From contig CAVUOB010000018.1 in assembly GCA_963743035.1 (NCBI GenBank), forward strand, positions 186,001 through 250,000: a DNA stretch of 64,000 bases. Reading direction: 5' to 3'. Source of the DNA: PALSA-911 sp963743035 (GTDB lineage: Bacteria; Pseudomonadota; Alphaproteobacteria; Acetobacterales; Acetobacteraceae). The notes under the pieces were generated by a model that worked only from the letters and a program-made list of their open reading frames with translations, had not been told where the DNA came from and searched no databases. A program made the translations under genes and the position numbers. Positions 46,608-55,554 of the stretch are shown in pieces (positions within the stretch are counted from its first letter, which is position 1; every line of letters begins with the position of its first letter).

Positions 46608-47591
46608 CTAATAGGCAGCCGTCTGGCCGTCGCTGCCCTTGAAGCTCGCCGCGTAGGTCTTCTGGATCAGCGACTTCCACGCGGGATCGGCGACCGGGTC
46701 CGCGGGCGGGGCGAACGCGATGCCGCGCTGGCGCAGATCCGCCGCGAAGATTTCGGCCACCATCGCGGGATCGAGGTCGTTGGCATGGTTGTGGTACTCG
46801 TCGGCCGCCGCCTGATCGGCGAAGGCATAGGCTTTCCAGAGGATCGACACCCGCACCTGGTCCGGCGCCAACGCCTCCGTTTTGCCCCGGTCGTGCATCT
46901 CCCAGCCGCCCTGCGCGGAGGCGTGCAGCCGGCATTCCCGGGAGATGTCGCCGGGCTTCTTCTGCTCGCCGGGCCGGCCGACCGGGCCGACGCGGTGCCA
47001 CATGTACTCGTTGTCGCTGACGACGGCGACATTCCACAGCGGCGGCTGCACCAGCTTCGACGGCGCATCCGGGCCGTCCGGCCAGTACTCGAAATCGCCG
47101 CCGGCGCCTTTGTAGAACCACGACAATGTCGAGGCGATCGGCACCGCCCAGTCATGGAACAGGTCCGAGTAGCCCATGCAGCTCAGCAGCCAGAACGGGA
47201 ATTTTTCGGCGCCGCGGAAATAGGGCAGGTCGCGATGCGGCGGGCCGCCCAAAGTGGGGGCGCTGAGATTGACCATGATCGCGCTCGGCACGATCACCTT
47301 GGCCCCGAACGACTTCCGCGATGCCTGCAGGAAGCGCTCGTTGTGGAAGAACGCCTCGGCGCCCTTGACCTTCACCTCGCGGGTGTGGGCCCAGAAGATC
47401 CGGAAGAACGGCACGTCCTGGCCGTTGTCGTCGCGCTTGTGGACCCGCGCCGACAGGGGATAGGGCGCGGATCGGCGGACCAGGGCCATGACCGCGTCGG
47501 GGTCCTCGAAGGCCGGGTCGATCCATACCGGCCTGGCAAGCATGTTCGCCGGGCGGAGCCTTGCGTGTTCGGCAATGGCGGGTTGGCTCAT
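46608..47591 (-). CDS. Uncharacterised protein, possible Fe(II)/2-oxoglutarate-type dioxygenase
   Basis: 327 residues; I do not recognise a named family. The pattern is suggestive of a double-stranded beta-helix oxygenase: HRD in GGPPHRDLPYFRG (about 125, an HxD pair), GGDFEYWPDGPD about 45 residues on, a distal His in SDNEYMWHRVGPVG, and RVSILWKAYAF, which could supply the 2-oxoglutarate-binding Arg/Ser. There is no signal peptide or membrane helix. It converges on hmuV, with only 24 bases between the stops, and is followed by a separate minus-strand group. The functional call is inference from motif spacing only. Confidence 0.5.
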   Translation of the reverse strand: MSQPAIAEHARLRPANMLARPVWIDPAFEDPDAVMALVRRSAPYPLSARVHKRDDNGQDVPFFRIFWAHTREVKVKGAEAFFHNERFLQASRKSFGAKVIVPSAIMVNLSAPTLGGPPHRDLPYFRGAEKFPFWLLSCMGYSDLFHDWAVPIASTLSWFYKGAGGDFEYWPDGPDAPSKLVQPPLWNVAVVSDNEYMWHRVGPVGRPGEQKKPGDISRECRLHASAQGGWEMHDRGKTEALAPDQVRVSILWKAYAFADQAAADEYHNHANDLDPAMVAEIFAADLRQRGIAFAPPADPVADPAWKSLIQKTYAASFKGSDGQTAAY

Positions 47592-47686
47592 CGGTGTTCC
47601 CCCTTATCGTTGCGTGCGTTGCGCCGAGCTTACGGCGCGGGCGGGATTTCCGTCCAATGCCTTGATGGGGGAGTGCCGTGACGGGG

Positions 47687-48115
47687 TCAGTCCAGGGCGA
47701 GCGATTTGGCCAGGCGGATGACGTTGTGGTTGCCGGTGCGGCGGTAGTCGGTGCGGTCGATCAGGGTGCGCACGAAGTGCACGCCGAGGCCGCCGATCGG
47801 GCGGTCGTCCAGTTCCGCGGCGATGTCGGGCGGCATGGCGTCGGTGAAGGGATCGAAGGCCTGGCCGGTGTCCACCAGTTCGGCGTGCAGCCAGCCGGGT
47901 TCCAGCCACAGATGCACGTTGACGGTCTGCTCGGCCGGTACCGGGGGCTTGCCGTGTTCGACCACGTTGGTGATCAGCTCGTCCAGCGCCAGGGTCATGT
48001 GCTGCACGGCGCGCTCGGGCAGGTCGTGTTCCTGGCCGAACCGGGCGAGGCGCTCCGTCAGGCGGGCGATCTCGGCCAGGTCGCTGGCCAGCGTGAGCGT
48101 GAAGCCGTCCCCCAA
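47687..48115 (-). CDS. RsbW-like anti-sigma serine kinase / HATPase
   Basis: 142 residues from a TTG at 48115. GHKL-ATPase motifs are clear: N-box MTLALDELITNVVEHG, G1 box ELVDTGQAFDP and G2 box RPIGGLGVHFVRTLID. RsbW/SpoIIAB-type kinases phosphorylate STAS proteins and sequester alternative sigma factors; some act in other partner-switch circuits. A STAS protein with the phosphorylatable Ser is encoded at 33120-33437, 14 kb away; no sigma factor or phosphatase is adjacent. Confidence 0.88.
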   Translation of the reverse strand: MGDGFTLTLASDLAEIARLTERLARFGQEHDLPERAVQHMTLALDELITNVVEHGKPPVPAEQTVNVHLWLEPGWLHAELVDTGQAFDPFTDAMPPDIAAELDDRPIGGLGVHFVRTLIDRTDYRRTGNHNVIRLAKSLALD

Positions 48116-48243
48116 GCCGCGTTCTCCCGTGGACCGGACACCCGGCGTTGCCGTACCTGAATCCTAGGCGGGCCGGCCATGCCGCAGCAAGCACGCCGGC
48201 GGTTTCCCCGGAAGATTTATCGGCTGTCCGCGCTACCCCCGGC

Positions 48244-48762
48244 CTATCCCGGATAGCGCCAGGGCGTTGCCGGCTGGGCGGCGGTTTCATCGAGGGTCCA
48301 TTGCGGCAGCGCAAGGCCTTCGGAGACGTCGGAGAACACCATCCGCACGCGGCTGCCGATCCCCACCTTCTCCACCATTTCCGGCGGCGCCAGCGTCCCG
48401 TCCGGCATGGTCAGGTTGCCGACCACGCGCAACGCCTCGTGCTCGCTCGGCTTGCCCTTCTGCGTATCGAGGTCGACCAGCAGCACCTGGTACGGCGTGT
48501 GGCCCTTGAAGGCCGGCTGGATGGCGTGGTGCACCTCGGCGTAGGAATGCACGGTGCCCTTGCCTTCCACCGGCACCCAGCGGGACTCGCCGGACATGCA
48601 CCACGGGCAGGCCGTCGTCGGCGGATAGCGTACCAGCTTGCAGGAGGTGCATTCCTGCAGATGGAAATCATGCGCCGCGCAATGGCGGAAATAGGCGATG
48701 TTCTCGATGTCGAGATCGTCGACGCTCAGCGCCATGCCGAGATAGTTGCCTTGCAGTGCCAT
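48244..48762 (-). CDS. DUF35 zinc-ribbon/OB-fold protein
   Basis: 172 residues. The N-terminal rubredoxin-like zinc ribbon has two Cys pairs, CTSC and CPWC, separated by 12 residues; the OB-fold (VEGKGTVHSYAEVHHAIQPAFKG, LLVDLD, VRMVFSDV) follows. Proteins of this type form complexes with thiolase-fold partners, as in BbsA-BbsB and the ChsH2 DUF35 domain with the aldolase Ltp2. Its partner here is the thiolase-like gene ending four bases upstream. Confidence 0.9.
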   Translation of the reverse strand: MALQGNYLGMALSVDDLDIENIAYFRHCAAHDFHLQECTSCKLVRYPPTTACPWCMSGESRWVPVEGKGTVHSYAEVHHAIQPAFKGHTPYQVLLVDLDTQKGKPSEHEALRVVGNLTMPDGTLAPPEMVEKVGIGSRVRMVFSDVSEGLALPQWTLDETAAQPATPWRYPG

Positions 48763-48766
48763 TGTC

Positions 48767-50050
48767 TCAGCCCCTCCGCATGACCATGGCCGAGCCGGTG
48801 CCCGGCATCGCCCAGCCCAGATTGGCGCTCAGTTGCGCGTTCTTCACCTGCCGGCAGCCGCCTTCGCGGTAGTCGTAGGTATGCTGGCGCTTGCCGTCCG
48901 GCCCGACCGGGCAGCTGTCGTCCACGTCGTGGCGCAGCTGGCGGACATTCTCGATCACCATGGCGATGCCGTGCGTGTAGCCCTCGCACAGATGCCCGCC
49001 GGAGGTGTTGTTGGGCCGCCTGCCGCCGAGGCGGATCGTGCCGTTGGAAACATAATCCCCGCCCTCGCCCTTCTTGCAGAAGCCGTAATCCTCCAGCTGC
49101 AGCATGGTGGTGAAGGTGAAAGCGTCATACGATCCGGTGACGTCGATATCCTCCGGCCCGACGCCGGCGTTCGGCCACAGGATTTCCTTGGCGTAGTGCC
49201 CGGCGACGGTGGAGATCGGGCCGGCCTGGTAGTGCATGTCGATGCGCGGCTTGCAGCAGCGCCCGACGACGGAGCGGATCAGCACCGGATGCTGTGCCAG
49301 GTCGCGCGCGCGTTCTCGGGAGGTGACGATGATGGCGTTGGCGTTGTCGGTTTCCACGCAGCAATCGAGCAGATGCAGCGGCTTGACGATCATGCGGCTG
49401 GACAGCACGTCGTCCACCGTCATGCGCTTCTTGTACAGCGCCTTCGGGTTGTTGGACGCGTGTTCGGAATGCGCCACCTTCACCATCGCCACCTGTTCCG
49501 GTTTGGTGCCGTAGTCGTACATGTGGCGCAGGAAGGTGGGGGCGAACATCTGCCCCGCCGCCTGCCAGCCATAGCCGCGGCTGTGGATCTGGTCGCCGGT
49601 CACCGGCACCGCCGAGCGCGCGCCGGTGCCGCCGATGCGCACCTGGGAATAGCCGTTCATCGAGCGGAAGATCACCACCGCCTTGCACATCCCGGCCTCG
49701 ATCACGCCGATGGCGATGCCCACCAGCGCCTCGGTGGACGAGCCGCCGCCATGCACGTCCATGTAGAAATTCAGCCTTATGCCGAGATCGCCGGCCAGGA
49801 ACGGGGAGAAGGTGGAGTCGTTGCCGGAATAGGACAGCATGCCGTCGATGTCGGAGGCCTTCATGCCGGCGTCCTGGATGGCGGCGCGGATCGCGGCGGT
49901 GCCCATGGCGCGGGTGCTGCGCCCGGAGCCGGCGCCGCGCAGATATTCGGTCTCTCCCACGCCGACGATGGCGTATTTGTCGGCGAGATATTTTCCCGTT
50001 GCGGCGTCGATGTCCGACGATACCTCCGATGAGGCGCTGGGCGAATTCAT
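48767..50050 (-). CDS. Thiolase-superfamily protein without the canonical nucleophilic cysteine
   Basis: 427 residues. The N-terminus AIVGVGETEYLRGAGSGRSTRAMGTAAIRAAIQDAGM is SCP-x/acetyl-CoA-acetyltransferase-like, and AMVKVAHSEHASNNPKALYKK, GSYDAFTFTTMLQLEDYGFCKKGEGG and NTSGGHLCEGYTHGIAMVIE are typical of the lipid-transfer-protein/thiolase group. Where thiolases have the nucleophilic Cys (GGCxSG-like), this reads DVHGGGSSTEALVG with no Cys. Together with the DUF35 partner, a steroid-side-chain-type retro-aldolase or acyl-CoA lyase is more likely than a condensing thiolase. This is inference. Confidence 0.82.
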   Translation of the reverse strand: MNSPSASSEVSSDIDAATGKYLADKYAIVGVGETEYLRGAGSGRSTRAMGTAAIRAAIQDAGMKASDIDGMLSYSGNDSTFSPFLAGDLGIRLNFYMDVHGGGSSTEALVGIAIGVIEAGMCKAVVIFRSMNGYSQVRIGGTGARSAVPVTGDQIHSRGYGWQAAGQMFAPTFLRHMYDYGTKPEQVAMVKVAHSEHASNNPKALYKKRMTVDDVLSSRMIVKPLHLLDCCVETDNANAIIVTSRERARDLAQHPVLIRSVVGRCCKPRIDMHYQAGPISTVAGHYAKEILWPNAGVGPEDIDVTGSYDAFTFTTMLQLEDYGFCKKGEGGDYVSNGTIRLGGRRPNNTSGGHLCEGYTHGIAMVIENVRQLRHDVDDSCPVGPDGKRQHTYDYREGGCRQVKNAQLSANLGWAMPGTGSAMVMRRG

Positions 50051-50101
50051 GGATCCGTTTCCTCTTGTTTTTCTGCCGCCGATTAAGCCACGCGATCGCG
50101 C

Positions 50102-50127
50102 CGCCAGACAAGCCCGCCAAACAAGCC
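50102..50127. repeat. 13-bp tandem duplication in the divergent gap before the thiolase-like gene
   Basis: CGCCAGACAAGCC and CGCCAAACAAGCC follow one another at 50102-50114 and 50115-50127, between the thiolase-like start (50050) and the serine hydrolase start (50197). Confidence 0.75.
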
Positions 50128-50196
50128 CGCCGGCCTTGCCGTCCGCGCGGGCCCCGGCCATGATTCGCGGCAGAACAGATCCGGGGAACCGCCGTC

Positions 50197-51384
50197 ATGC
50201 CCACGCAATCCTTGCCCGCCGCGAAACCGAGCGATGCCGGGCTCTGCCCGGACCGGCTGGCCCGGCTGTCCACGGTGCTGGGCGAGCGCGTCGATGCCGG
50301 CCAGATCCCCGGCGCCGTGGTCGCCATCGTCCGCAATGACCGGCTGGCCTATCTGGAGGCATTCGGCAGGCGCGATCCGGCGGCGGGTGATCCGATGCGG
50401 ACGGACGATCTGTTCCGCATCTATTCGATGACCAAGCCGATCGTCTCGGTCGCGGCGATGATGCTGTGGGAGGAAGGAAGGCTGCTGCTGAACGATCCGG
50501 TGGCGAAGTTCATCCCGGAATTCGCCGGCCAGCAGGTCGCGGTGGAGCGGCACGGGCGGGTGGATCTGGTGCCGGCGGAGCGGGACGCCACCGTGCAGGA
50601 CCTGCTGCGCCACACCTCCGGCCTGACCTACGAGTTTCGCGGCACCGGGCCGGTGCAGCGCGCCTACATGGACGCCAAGATCTATCGCCGCAACCAGACC
50701 AATGCGGACCAGGCGGCGATGCTGGCCGCCCTGCCGCTAGCGTATCAGCCGGCCACGCGCTGGGAATACAGCCGCTCCACCGACGTGCTCGGCCGCATCG
50801 TGGAGATCGTTTCCGGCCAGAGCCTGGGACAGTTCCTCGACAGCCGGATCCTGCAGCCGCTCGGCATGACCGAGACGGCGTTCCATGTGCCGAAGGAGAA
50901 GCATGGCCGCATCGCCGGCGGTTTCGCCAAGGACCCCGATACCGGCGCGGATGTCAGCCTGCTCGAGGTGCGCGAGCCGCCGAAATTCGAATCGGGCGGC
51001 GGCGGGTTGGTTTCAACCGCCATGGATTACGCCCGCTTCCTGCAGATGCTGCTGAACAACGGCACGCTCGGGGGCCGGCGGCTGCTCGGCCGCAAGACGA
51101 TCGAGCTGATGACCGCGGACCATCTCGGCCCGATCCAGGGCTCGCCCGACCTGCTGCCGCCCGGCTACGGCTTCGGCCTCGGCTTCGCGGTGCGCCTGCA
51201 GCCGGGCATCGCCACCATGCCGGGCTCGACCGGGCAGTATTACTGGAGCGGCGCGGCGGGGACATCGTTCTGGGTCGATCCGGCGGAGCGGCTGTTTGCC
51301 GTGCTGATGATCCAGGCGCCCGGGCCGCGGGAGCATTACCGGGTGCTGTTCCGCGATCTGGTCTACGCGGCGATCGTCGATTAG
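50197..51384 (+). CDS. Serine hydrolase, beta-lactamase/esterase family (class C fold)
   Basis: 395 residues. The SxxK catalytic motif is SMTK in FRIYSMTKPIVSVAAMML, the YxN-equivalent is YSRS in TRWEYSRSTDVLGRIVEIVSG, and the third box is in YYWSGAAGTSFWVDP. These match EstB-type esterases and related serine hydrolases rather than true cephalosporinases. There is no signal peptide, so a cytoplasmic hydrolase of esters or lactones is expected. It diverges from the thiolase-like gene. Confidence 0.9.
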   Translation: MPTQSLPAAKPSDAGLCPDRLARLSTVLGERVDAGQIPGAVVAIVRNDRLAYLEAFGRRDPAAGDPMRTDDLFRIYSMTKPIVSVAAMMLWEEGRLLLNDPVAKFIPEFAGQQVAVERHGRVDLVPAERDATVQDLLRHTSGLTYEFRGTGPVQRAYMDAKIYRRNQTNADQAAMLAALPLAYQPATRWEYSRSTDVLGRIVEIVSGQSLGQFLDSRILQPLGMTETAFHVPKEKHGRIAGGFAKDPDTGADVSLLEVREPPKFESGGGGLVSTAMDYARFLQMLLNNGTLGGRRLLGRKTIELMTADHLGPIQGSPDLLPPGYGFGLGFAVRLQPGIATMPGSTGQYYWSGAAGTSFWVDPAERLFAVLMIQAPGPREHYRVLFRDLVYAAIVD

Positions 51385-51446
51385 CCCGGCGGCCGATGGC
51401 GGCCGGGATGTCGTGGCGCGTGAACCGGATCCGGGGCGGGGAGGCT

Positions 51447-52256
51447 TCAGATCACCTCGACCCCGCGCGGATTGCCGTCGGCTTTGAGCCAGAATTCCAG
51501 TCCGCCATATTTTTCGAACTGTTCCGGCGGCAGTATCGTGGCGCGGGTCTCCTGGCGTAGCGGGCCGTGGACGGCGTGCAGGCCGGGCATTCCCAGCCGC
51601 GCATCGTATTCCGGCTCGGCGTAAGCGAAATTCGTGAAATCATGCGCGAACGGCGCCTCCCCCAATCCCTGATAGAGCCGCTCCATCGCCTGTGCCGGCG
51701 CCGAAACCAGCGACTTGTACCGCAGGAGGATCAGCTTCTTCGCCTGCTCGCTGAACCAGCCTTCGCGAAGCGCGCTCCAGGCCCCGCCGACAAACCCCTT
51801 GTTCGCCTCCATCATCGACGCCAGCCGGACCCCGACCGAGGTGTTGGGGTTATGTTCGAACAGCGCGGAACTCTGCAGGGGGTTGCGGCGGTAGATATGT
51901 TCCGCACTGTCCAGAATCCAGCGCGGATCCCGCACGCAGCAGATGACGCGCGCGGCTGGAAACAGGCTCTCGATCAACGCCAGCTTGCCCGACCAGAGCC
52001 GGCTGCTGTCGAAAGCCACTTCATTGGGGCCGACGGCATGATAGGCGTCAAATAGCGAAGTCAGTATTTTCCGCCGCCGTTCATCGGAAAAGAATACCGA
52101 GAACTCGGTGGAGGCGCCCATGTGCTGCACCAGGGACATGCACATGCCGTAGACCGGGCTCGCCACCGCCGTGTGGAAGCGCGGGTTCTGGCGCAGGAGC
52201 GCCGCGAGCAGCGTCGACCCGGATCTCGGCGTGCCCGAGATGAAATTCACCGCCAT
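51447..52256 (-). CDS. Sulfotransferase family protein
   Basis: 269 residues. The 5'-phosphosulfate-binding loop is FISGTPRSGSTLLAALL at the N-terminus and the 3'-phosphate-binding segment is VICCVRDPRWILDSAEHIYRRN. These are the PAPS-binding elements of bacterial sulfotransferases. The acceptor is unknown. It converges on the serine hydrolase and lies 76 bases after the luciferase-like gene on the same strand. Confidence 0.85.
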   Translation of the reverse strand: MAVNFISGTPRSGSTLLAALLRQNPRFHTAVASPVYGMCMSLVQHMGASTEFSVFFSDERRRKILTSLFDAYHAVGPNEVAFDSSRLWSGKLALIESLFPAARVICCVRDPRWILDSAEHIYRRNPLQSSALFEHNPNTSVGVRLASMMEANKGFVGGAWSALREGWFSEQAKKLILLRYKSLVSAPAQAMERLYQGLGEAPFAHDFTNFAYAEPEYDARLGMPGLHAVHGPLRQETRATILPPEQFEKYGGLEFWLKADGNPRGVEVI

Positions 52257-52332
52257 TCGAAGGTCCTGTCCCTAGCGCGGGATGGGCGCGGAGAGAAGCG
52301 CCCATCCACCCGGACCGGACCCGTGGCAAAAG

Positions 52333-53553
52333 TCAGTCGGCCGCCTCCGCGCCGGCCGCCAGCTTGGAGATGGCCACGCCCTTGCCGACGCCGCCGCGGT
52401 CCTTGAACGGGGTGGTGTCGATTTCCTCCAGCTCGATCTCGCGGTTCAGCACCTGCTGCTTCCATTTCTGGTGCTCCGGCTCCTTGGCATGGAATTCCGG
52501 CATCACCTCCCTGGCGAACAGTTCCAGGCTTTCGCAGATATGCTCATGGCTGTTGTTGCCGGCCTGGTTGAGCAGGATGATCTGGTCCACGCGGGAGGTT
52601 TCGAATTTGTGCAGCTTGCGCCGGATCGTCTCCGGCGAGCCGATCAGGCCGCCCGACAGCGCCTTGCGCACCGCCTCGGGGTTCGCGGCCTTCCATTTGT
52701 TGTACTCGTCCCACAGGCTGACGGTGCCGGGCCTGGCGCGCTCGCGGCCCTTGGCGCCGCTGTAATAGGCCAGCGAGAACTGGAAGAACGTCACGCCGTC
52801 GGCCCGTCTGCGGGCTTCCTCGTCGGTTTCCGCGCACATGAAGTAGCTGACCATGGCGATGTTGGGGTTGGTCTGGTAGTCGGCCAGTTTCTCCAGTCGC
52901 TTGGTGAACGAGTTGTAATAGGCGTGCACCCAGGCCTGCGCCATTTCCGCGCTTAAGAACTGAAAGCCCAGGGCGCCGATGCCGCGCCTGCCGGCCATCT
53001 CGATCGTTTCAAGCTGCGAGCACGCGACCCAGAGCGGGGGATGCGGCTTCTGGATCGGCTTGGGCAGCACTTGGCGCAGCGGGAACTTGAAATACGGGCC
53101 GTCGTACTCCCAGCCGCCATCCTTGAACATCGGCAGCACGCAGCGCATGCCGTCCTCCCAGACCTCGCGCTTGTTCTCCATTTCCCGGTCGAACGGGCCG
53201 AGCTCGGTGATGCTGGCGCCCTCGCCGATGCCGAATTCGGCGCGGCCGTTGCTGACCAGGTCGAGGCAGGCGACTTTTTCCGCCGCGCGGGCGGGGTGGT
53301 TGGTGGTCAGCTGGATGATGCCGTGGCCGAGCCGGATGTTCTTCGTGCGCTGGCTGGCGGCGGCGAGGAACACTTCGGGCTGCGGCGAGTGAGAATATTC
53401 TTCCAGGAAATGATGTTCCACTTCCCAGGCGTAATCGTAGCCGCAGCGGTCGGCGACCTCGATCTGGGTCAGCGCGTTCTGGTACAGATTGAGCTCGCTA
53501 TCGGCCTTCCAGGGACGCGGCAGCTGCAATTCATAGAACACACCGAACTTCAT
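52333..53553 (-). CDS. LLM-class flavin-dependent oxidoreductase
   Basis: 406 residues with the bacterial-luciferase-like fold: MKFGVFYELQLPRPW, ADRCGYDYAWEVEHHFLEEYSHSPQPEVFLAAASQRTKNIRLGHGI, ARAAEKVACLDLVSNGRAEFGIGEG and WVACSQLETIEMAGRRGIGALGF. Such enzymes use FMNH2 and oxygen, supplied by a partner reductase, to oxidise organic substrates. No reductase is adjacent. A paralogue lies at 59257-60306. Confidence 0.88.
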   Translation of the reverse strand: MKFGVFYELQLPRPWKADSELNLYQNALTQIEVADRCGYDYAWEVEHHFLEEYSHSPQPEVFLAAASQRTKNIRLGHGIIQLTTNHPARAAEKVACLDLVSNGRAEFGIGEGASITELGPFDREMENKREVWEDGMRCVLPMFKDGGWEYDGPYFKFPLRQVLPKPIQKPHPPLWVACSQLETIEMAGRRGIGALGFQFLSAEMAQAWVHAYYNSFTKRLEKLADYQTNPNIAMVSYFMCAETDEEARRRADGVTFFQFSLAYYSGAKGRERARPGTVSLWDEYNKWKAANPEAVRKALSGGLIGSPETIRRKLHKFETSRVDQIILLNQAGNNSHEHICESLELFAREVMPEFHAKEPEHQKWKQQVLNREIELEEIDTTPFKDRGGVGKGVAISKLAAGAEAAD

Positions 53554-53688
53554 TTTTTCCTCCTGACAGCCTTGTTTCGGCAACGCTAGCGCGGAAACCG
53601 GCGCAACTCCAAACGCCGTGATCGCATCCGCGTGACCGGATGGCGCCGGGGGGATCATCGGGGCGGCGTTTCGCGATAGCTTGCGGGC

Positions 53689-55554
53689 ATGCGCCGTGCC
53701 CCCCCTGCATTCCGATTCGCCGCCCTCGCATTCACGGCGCTGGCATGTGCTTCTGCTGTCCCCGTCCGCGCGGCGGATCCGATGGCCTATACCGCCACCA
53801 TCGCCCCCACCGGCGACGCGGCGCTGGACGAGTCGCTGAAGGATGCCTCCACGCTGATCTCACTGCACGATGCCGGCCCGATCGGCCCGTTCGGGCTGAT
53901 TGCCCGCGCCCGTGCCGACGCCGCGCGCTTTGCCGACGTGCTCGGCAGCTTCGGCTACTACAAGGCCGAGATCAGCCTGACCATCGCCGGGCGGAAGCTG
54001 GACGATCCCGGCCTGCCGGAATTCCTGGACAGCGCCCCGGCCGAACCGCCGGCCGCCATCGAGGTATCGGTGCAGCGCGGCCCGCTGTTTCATCTGCGCC
54101 GCGTCACGATCGAGGGCGAGCTGCCGGTGGGATCGGACATCCATCTGGAGCTCGCCCCCGGCGCAACGGCCGCCGCCGGGCCGGTACTGGCCGAGCGCGA
54201 GCGGCTGCTCGCCGCTCTGCGCCAGGACGGCTATGCGCTGGCCAAGGTGGGCGAGCCCGTGGTGCTGCTGCGCGCGCAGGACAATGCGCTGGACGTCGCC
54301 TATCCCGTCACCGCCGGCCCGCGGGTCGATCTCGGCCCGATCAGCATCGCCGGCCTGCAACGGATGAACGAAAGCTTCGTGCGCCAGCGCCTGCAGATCG
54401 CCCAGGGCGAGCGGTTCGACCCGACGGCGATCGAGGCGGCGCGCCAGGACCTCGCCTCCCTCGGCGTATTCGCCAGCGTGCGCACCCAGCTCGGCACCAA
54501 TCCCGCCGCGCCGTCGCTGGACAGCGCGGGCCAGCTGCCGCTGCTGATCGAGGTGACGGAGCGGCCGCTGCACACGGTGCGGTTCTCGGGCGGGTATTCC
54601 ACCGATCTCGGCGCCCAGGTGGCGGCGTCCTGGCAGCACCATAACCTGTTCGGCAATGCCGAGAACCTGCTGCTGAGCGCCAGCGCCAATGCCGGCGGCA
54701 CGGCCGCGCGCGCGCCGGGCTATGTGCTGAAATCGGTGCTGACGCTGCCCGACACGGGGGCGCGGGACCAGTCGCTGATCCTCGGCCTCGGCGCGCTCAG
54801 CCAGAGCCTGCAGGCCTATGACATCCAGGCGGTCACCGCCGATGCGCGGCTGGAACGGCGGCTGTCGACGCGCTGGAAGGTCGGGATCGGCCTCGGCTTC
54901 GCCCAGCAGCACGTGACCCAGCAGGACGTCGGGCGGGACTATACGCTGCTCGCGCTGCCTGTGGACGCGACCTATGACAGCACCGACAGCCTGTTGAACC
55001 CGACCCAGGGGATCCGCGTTACCACCTCGGCCACGCCGACGCGTTCGATGGCCGCACCGGGGGTGAATTTCGTGCTGCTGCAGGTCTCAGGCTCCACCTA
55101 TCTCGATGTCGGCTCGCTCTGGGGCACGCAGGGGCGCAGCATCCTGGCGATGCGCGGCCTGGTCGGCGAGGCGCCGGGCGCCGACTCAGTTCGAGCTGCC
55201 GCCCGACCGGCGGTTCTACGCCGGCGGCAGCGGCACCGTGCGCGGCTACAAATTCCAGTCGGTCGGGCCGCAATTCCCCAACACGACCCCCAGGGCGGCA
55301 CCACGGTCGCCGCGGGCAGCGTGGAGTTCCGCCAGCGCTTCGGCCAGAACTACGGCGCGGCGGCATTCGTCGATGCCGGCCAGGTCGATACCGGCAACAG
55401 CCCGTTCTCCGGCGCCTGGCATTTCGGCGCCGGCGTCGGCGCGCGCTATTATACCTCCATCGGGCCGATACGGCTGGACGTGGCGGTGCCGGTGCAGCGC
55501 CTGCCCGGCGGCGATGCTTTCGAAGTCTATCTCGGGATCGGGCAGGCATTCTGA
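53689..55554 (+). CDS. tamA: Translocation and assembly module outer-membrane protein TamA (two compensating frameshifts)
   Basis: About 621 residues. Signal peptide MRRAPPAFRFAALAFTALACASAVPVRA, POTRA-type repeats (LFHLRRVTIEGELPVG; VDLGPISIAGLQRMNESFVRQRL; EVTERPLHTVRFSGGYSTDLG) and an Omp85 barrel ending YTSIGPIRLDVAVPV and FEVYLGIGQAF. Between about 55188 and 55288 the frame is displaced: an extra C (GCGACT read as GCCGACT) and a later one-base loss restore each other; the correct frame gives FELPPDRRFYAGGSGTVRGYKFQ, the conserved VRGY motif. TamA inserts autotransporters and helps lipid transport with TamB. The stop overlaps the tamB start (TGATG). Confidence 0.9.
   Translation: MRRAPPAFRFAALAFTALACASAVPVRAADPMAYTATIAPTGDAALDESLKDASTLISLHDAGPIGPFGLIARARADAARFADVLGSFGYYKAEISLTIAGRKLDDPGLPEFLDSAPAEPPAAIEVSVQRGPLFHLRRVTIEGELPVGSDIHLELAPGATAAAGPVLAERERLLAALRQDGYALAKVGEPVVLLRAQDNALDVAYPVTAGPRVDLGPISIAGLQRMNESFVRQRLQIAQGERFDPTAIEAARQDLASLGVFASVRTQLGTNPAAPSLDSAGQLPLLIEVTERPLHTVRFSGGYSTDLGAQVAASWQHHNLFGNAENLLLSASANAGGTAARAPGYVLKSVLTLPDTGARDQSLILGLGALSQSLQAYDIQAVTADARLERRLSTRWKVGIGLGFAQQHVTQQDVGRDYTLLALPVDATYDSTDSLLNPTQGIRVTTSATPTRSMAAPGVNFVLLQVSGSTYLDVGSLWGTQGRSILAMRGLVGEAPGADSVRAAARPAVLRRRQRHRARLQIPVGRAAIPQHDPQGGTTVAAGSVEFRQRFGQNYGAAAFVDAGQVDTGNSPFSGAWHFGAGVGARYYTSIGPIRLDVAVPVQRLPGGDAFEVYLGIGQAF

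Noticed and set aside
50197..51384. Calling the serine hydrolase an antibiotic-resistance beta-lactamase
   Set aside because: It has no signal peptide and its second motif is YSRS, fitting EstB-type esterases better than AmpC enzymes.
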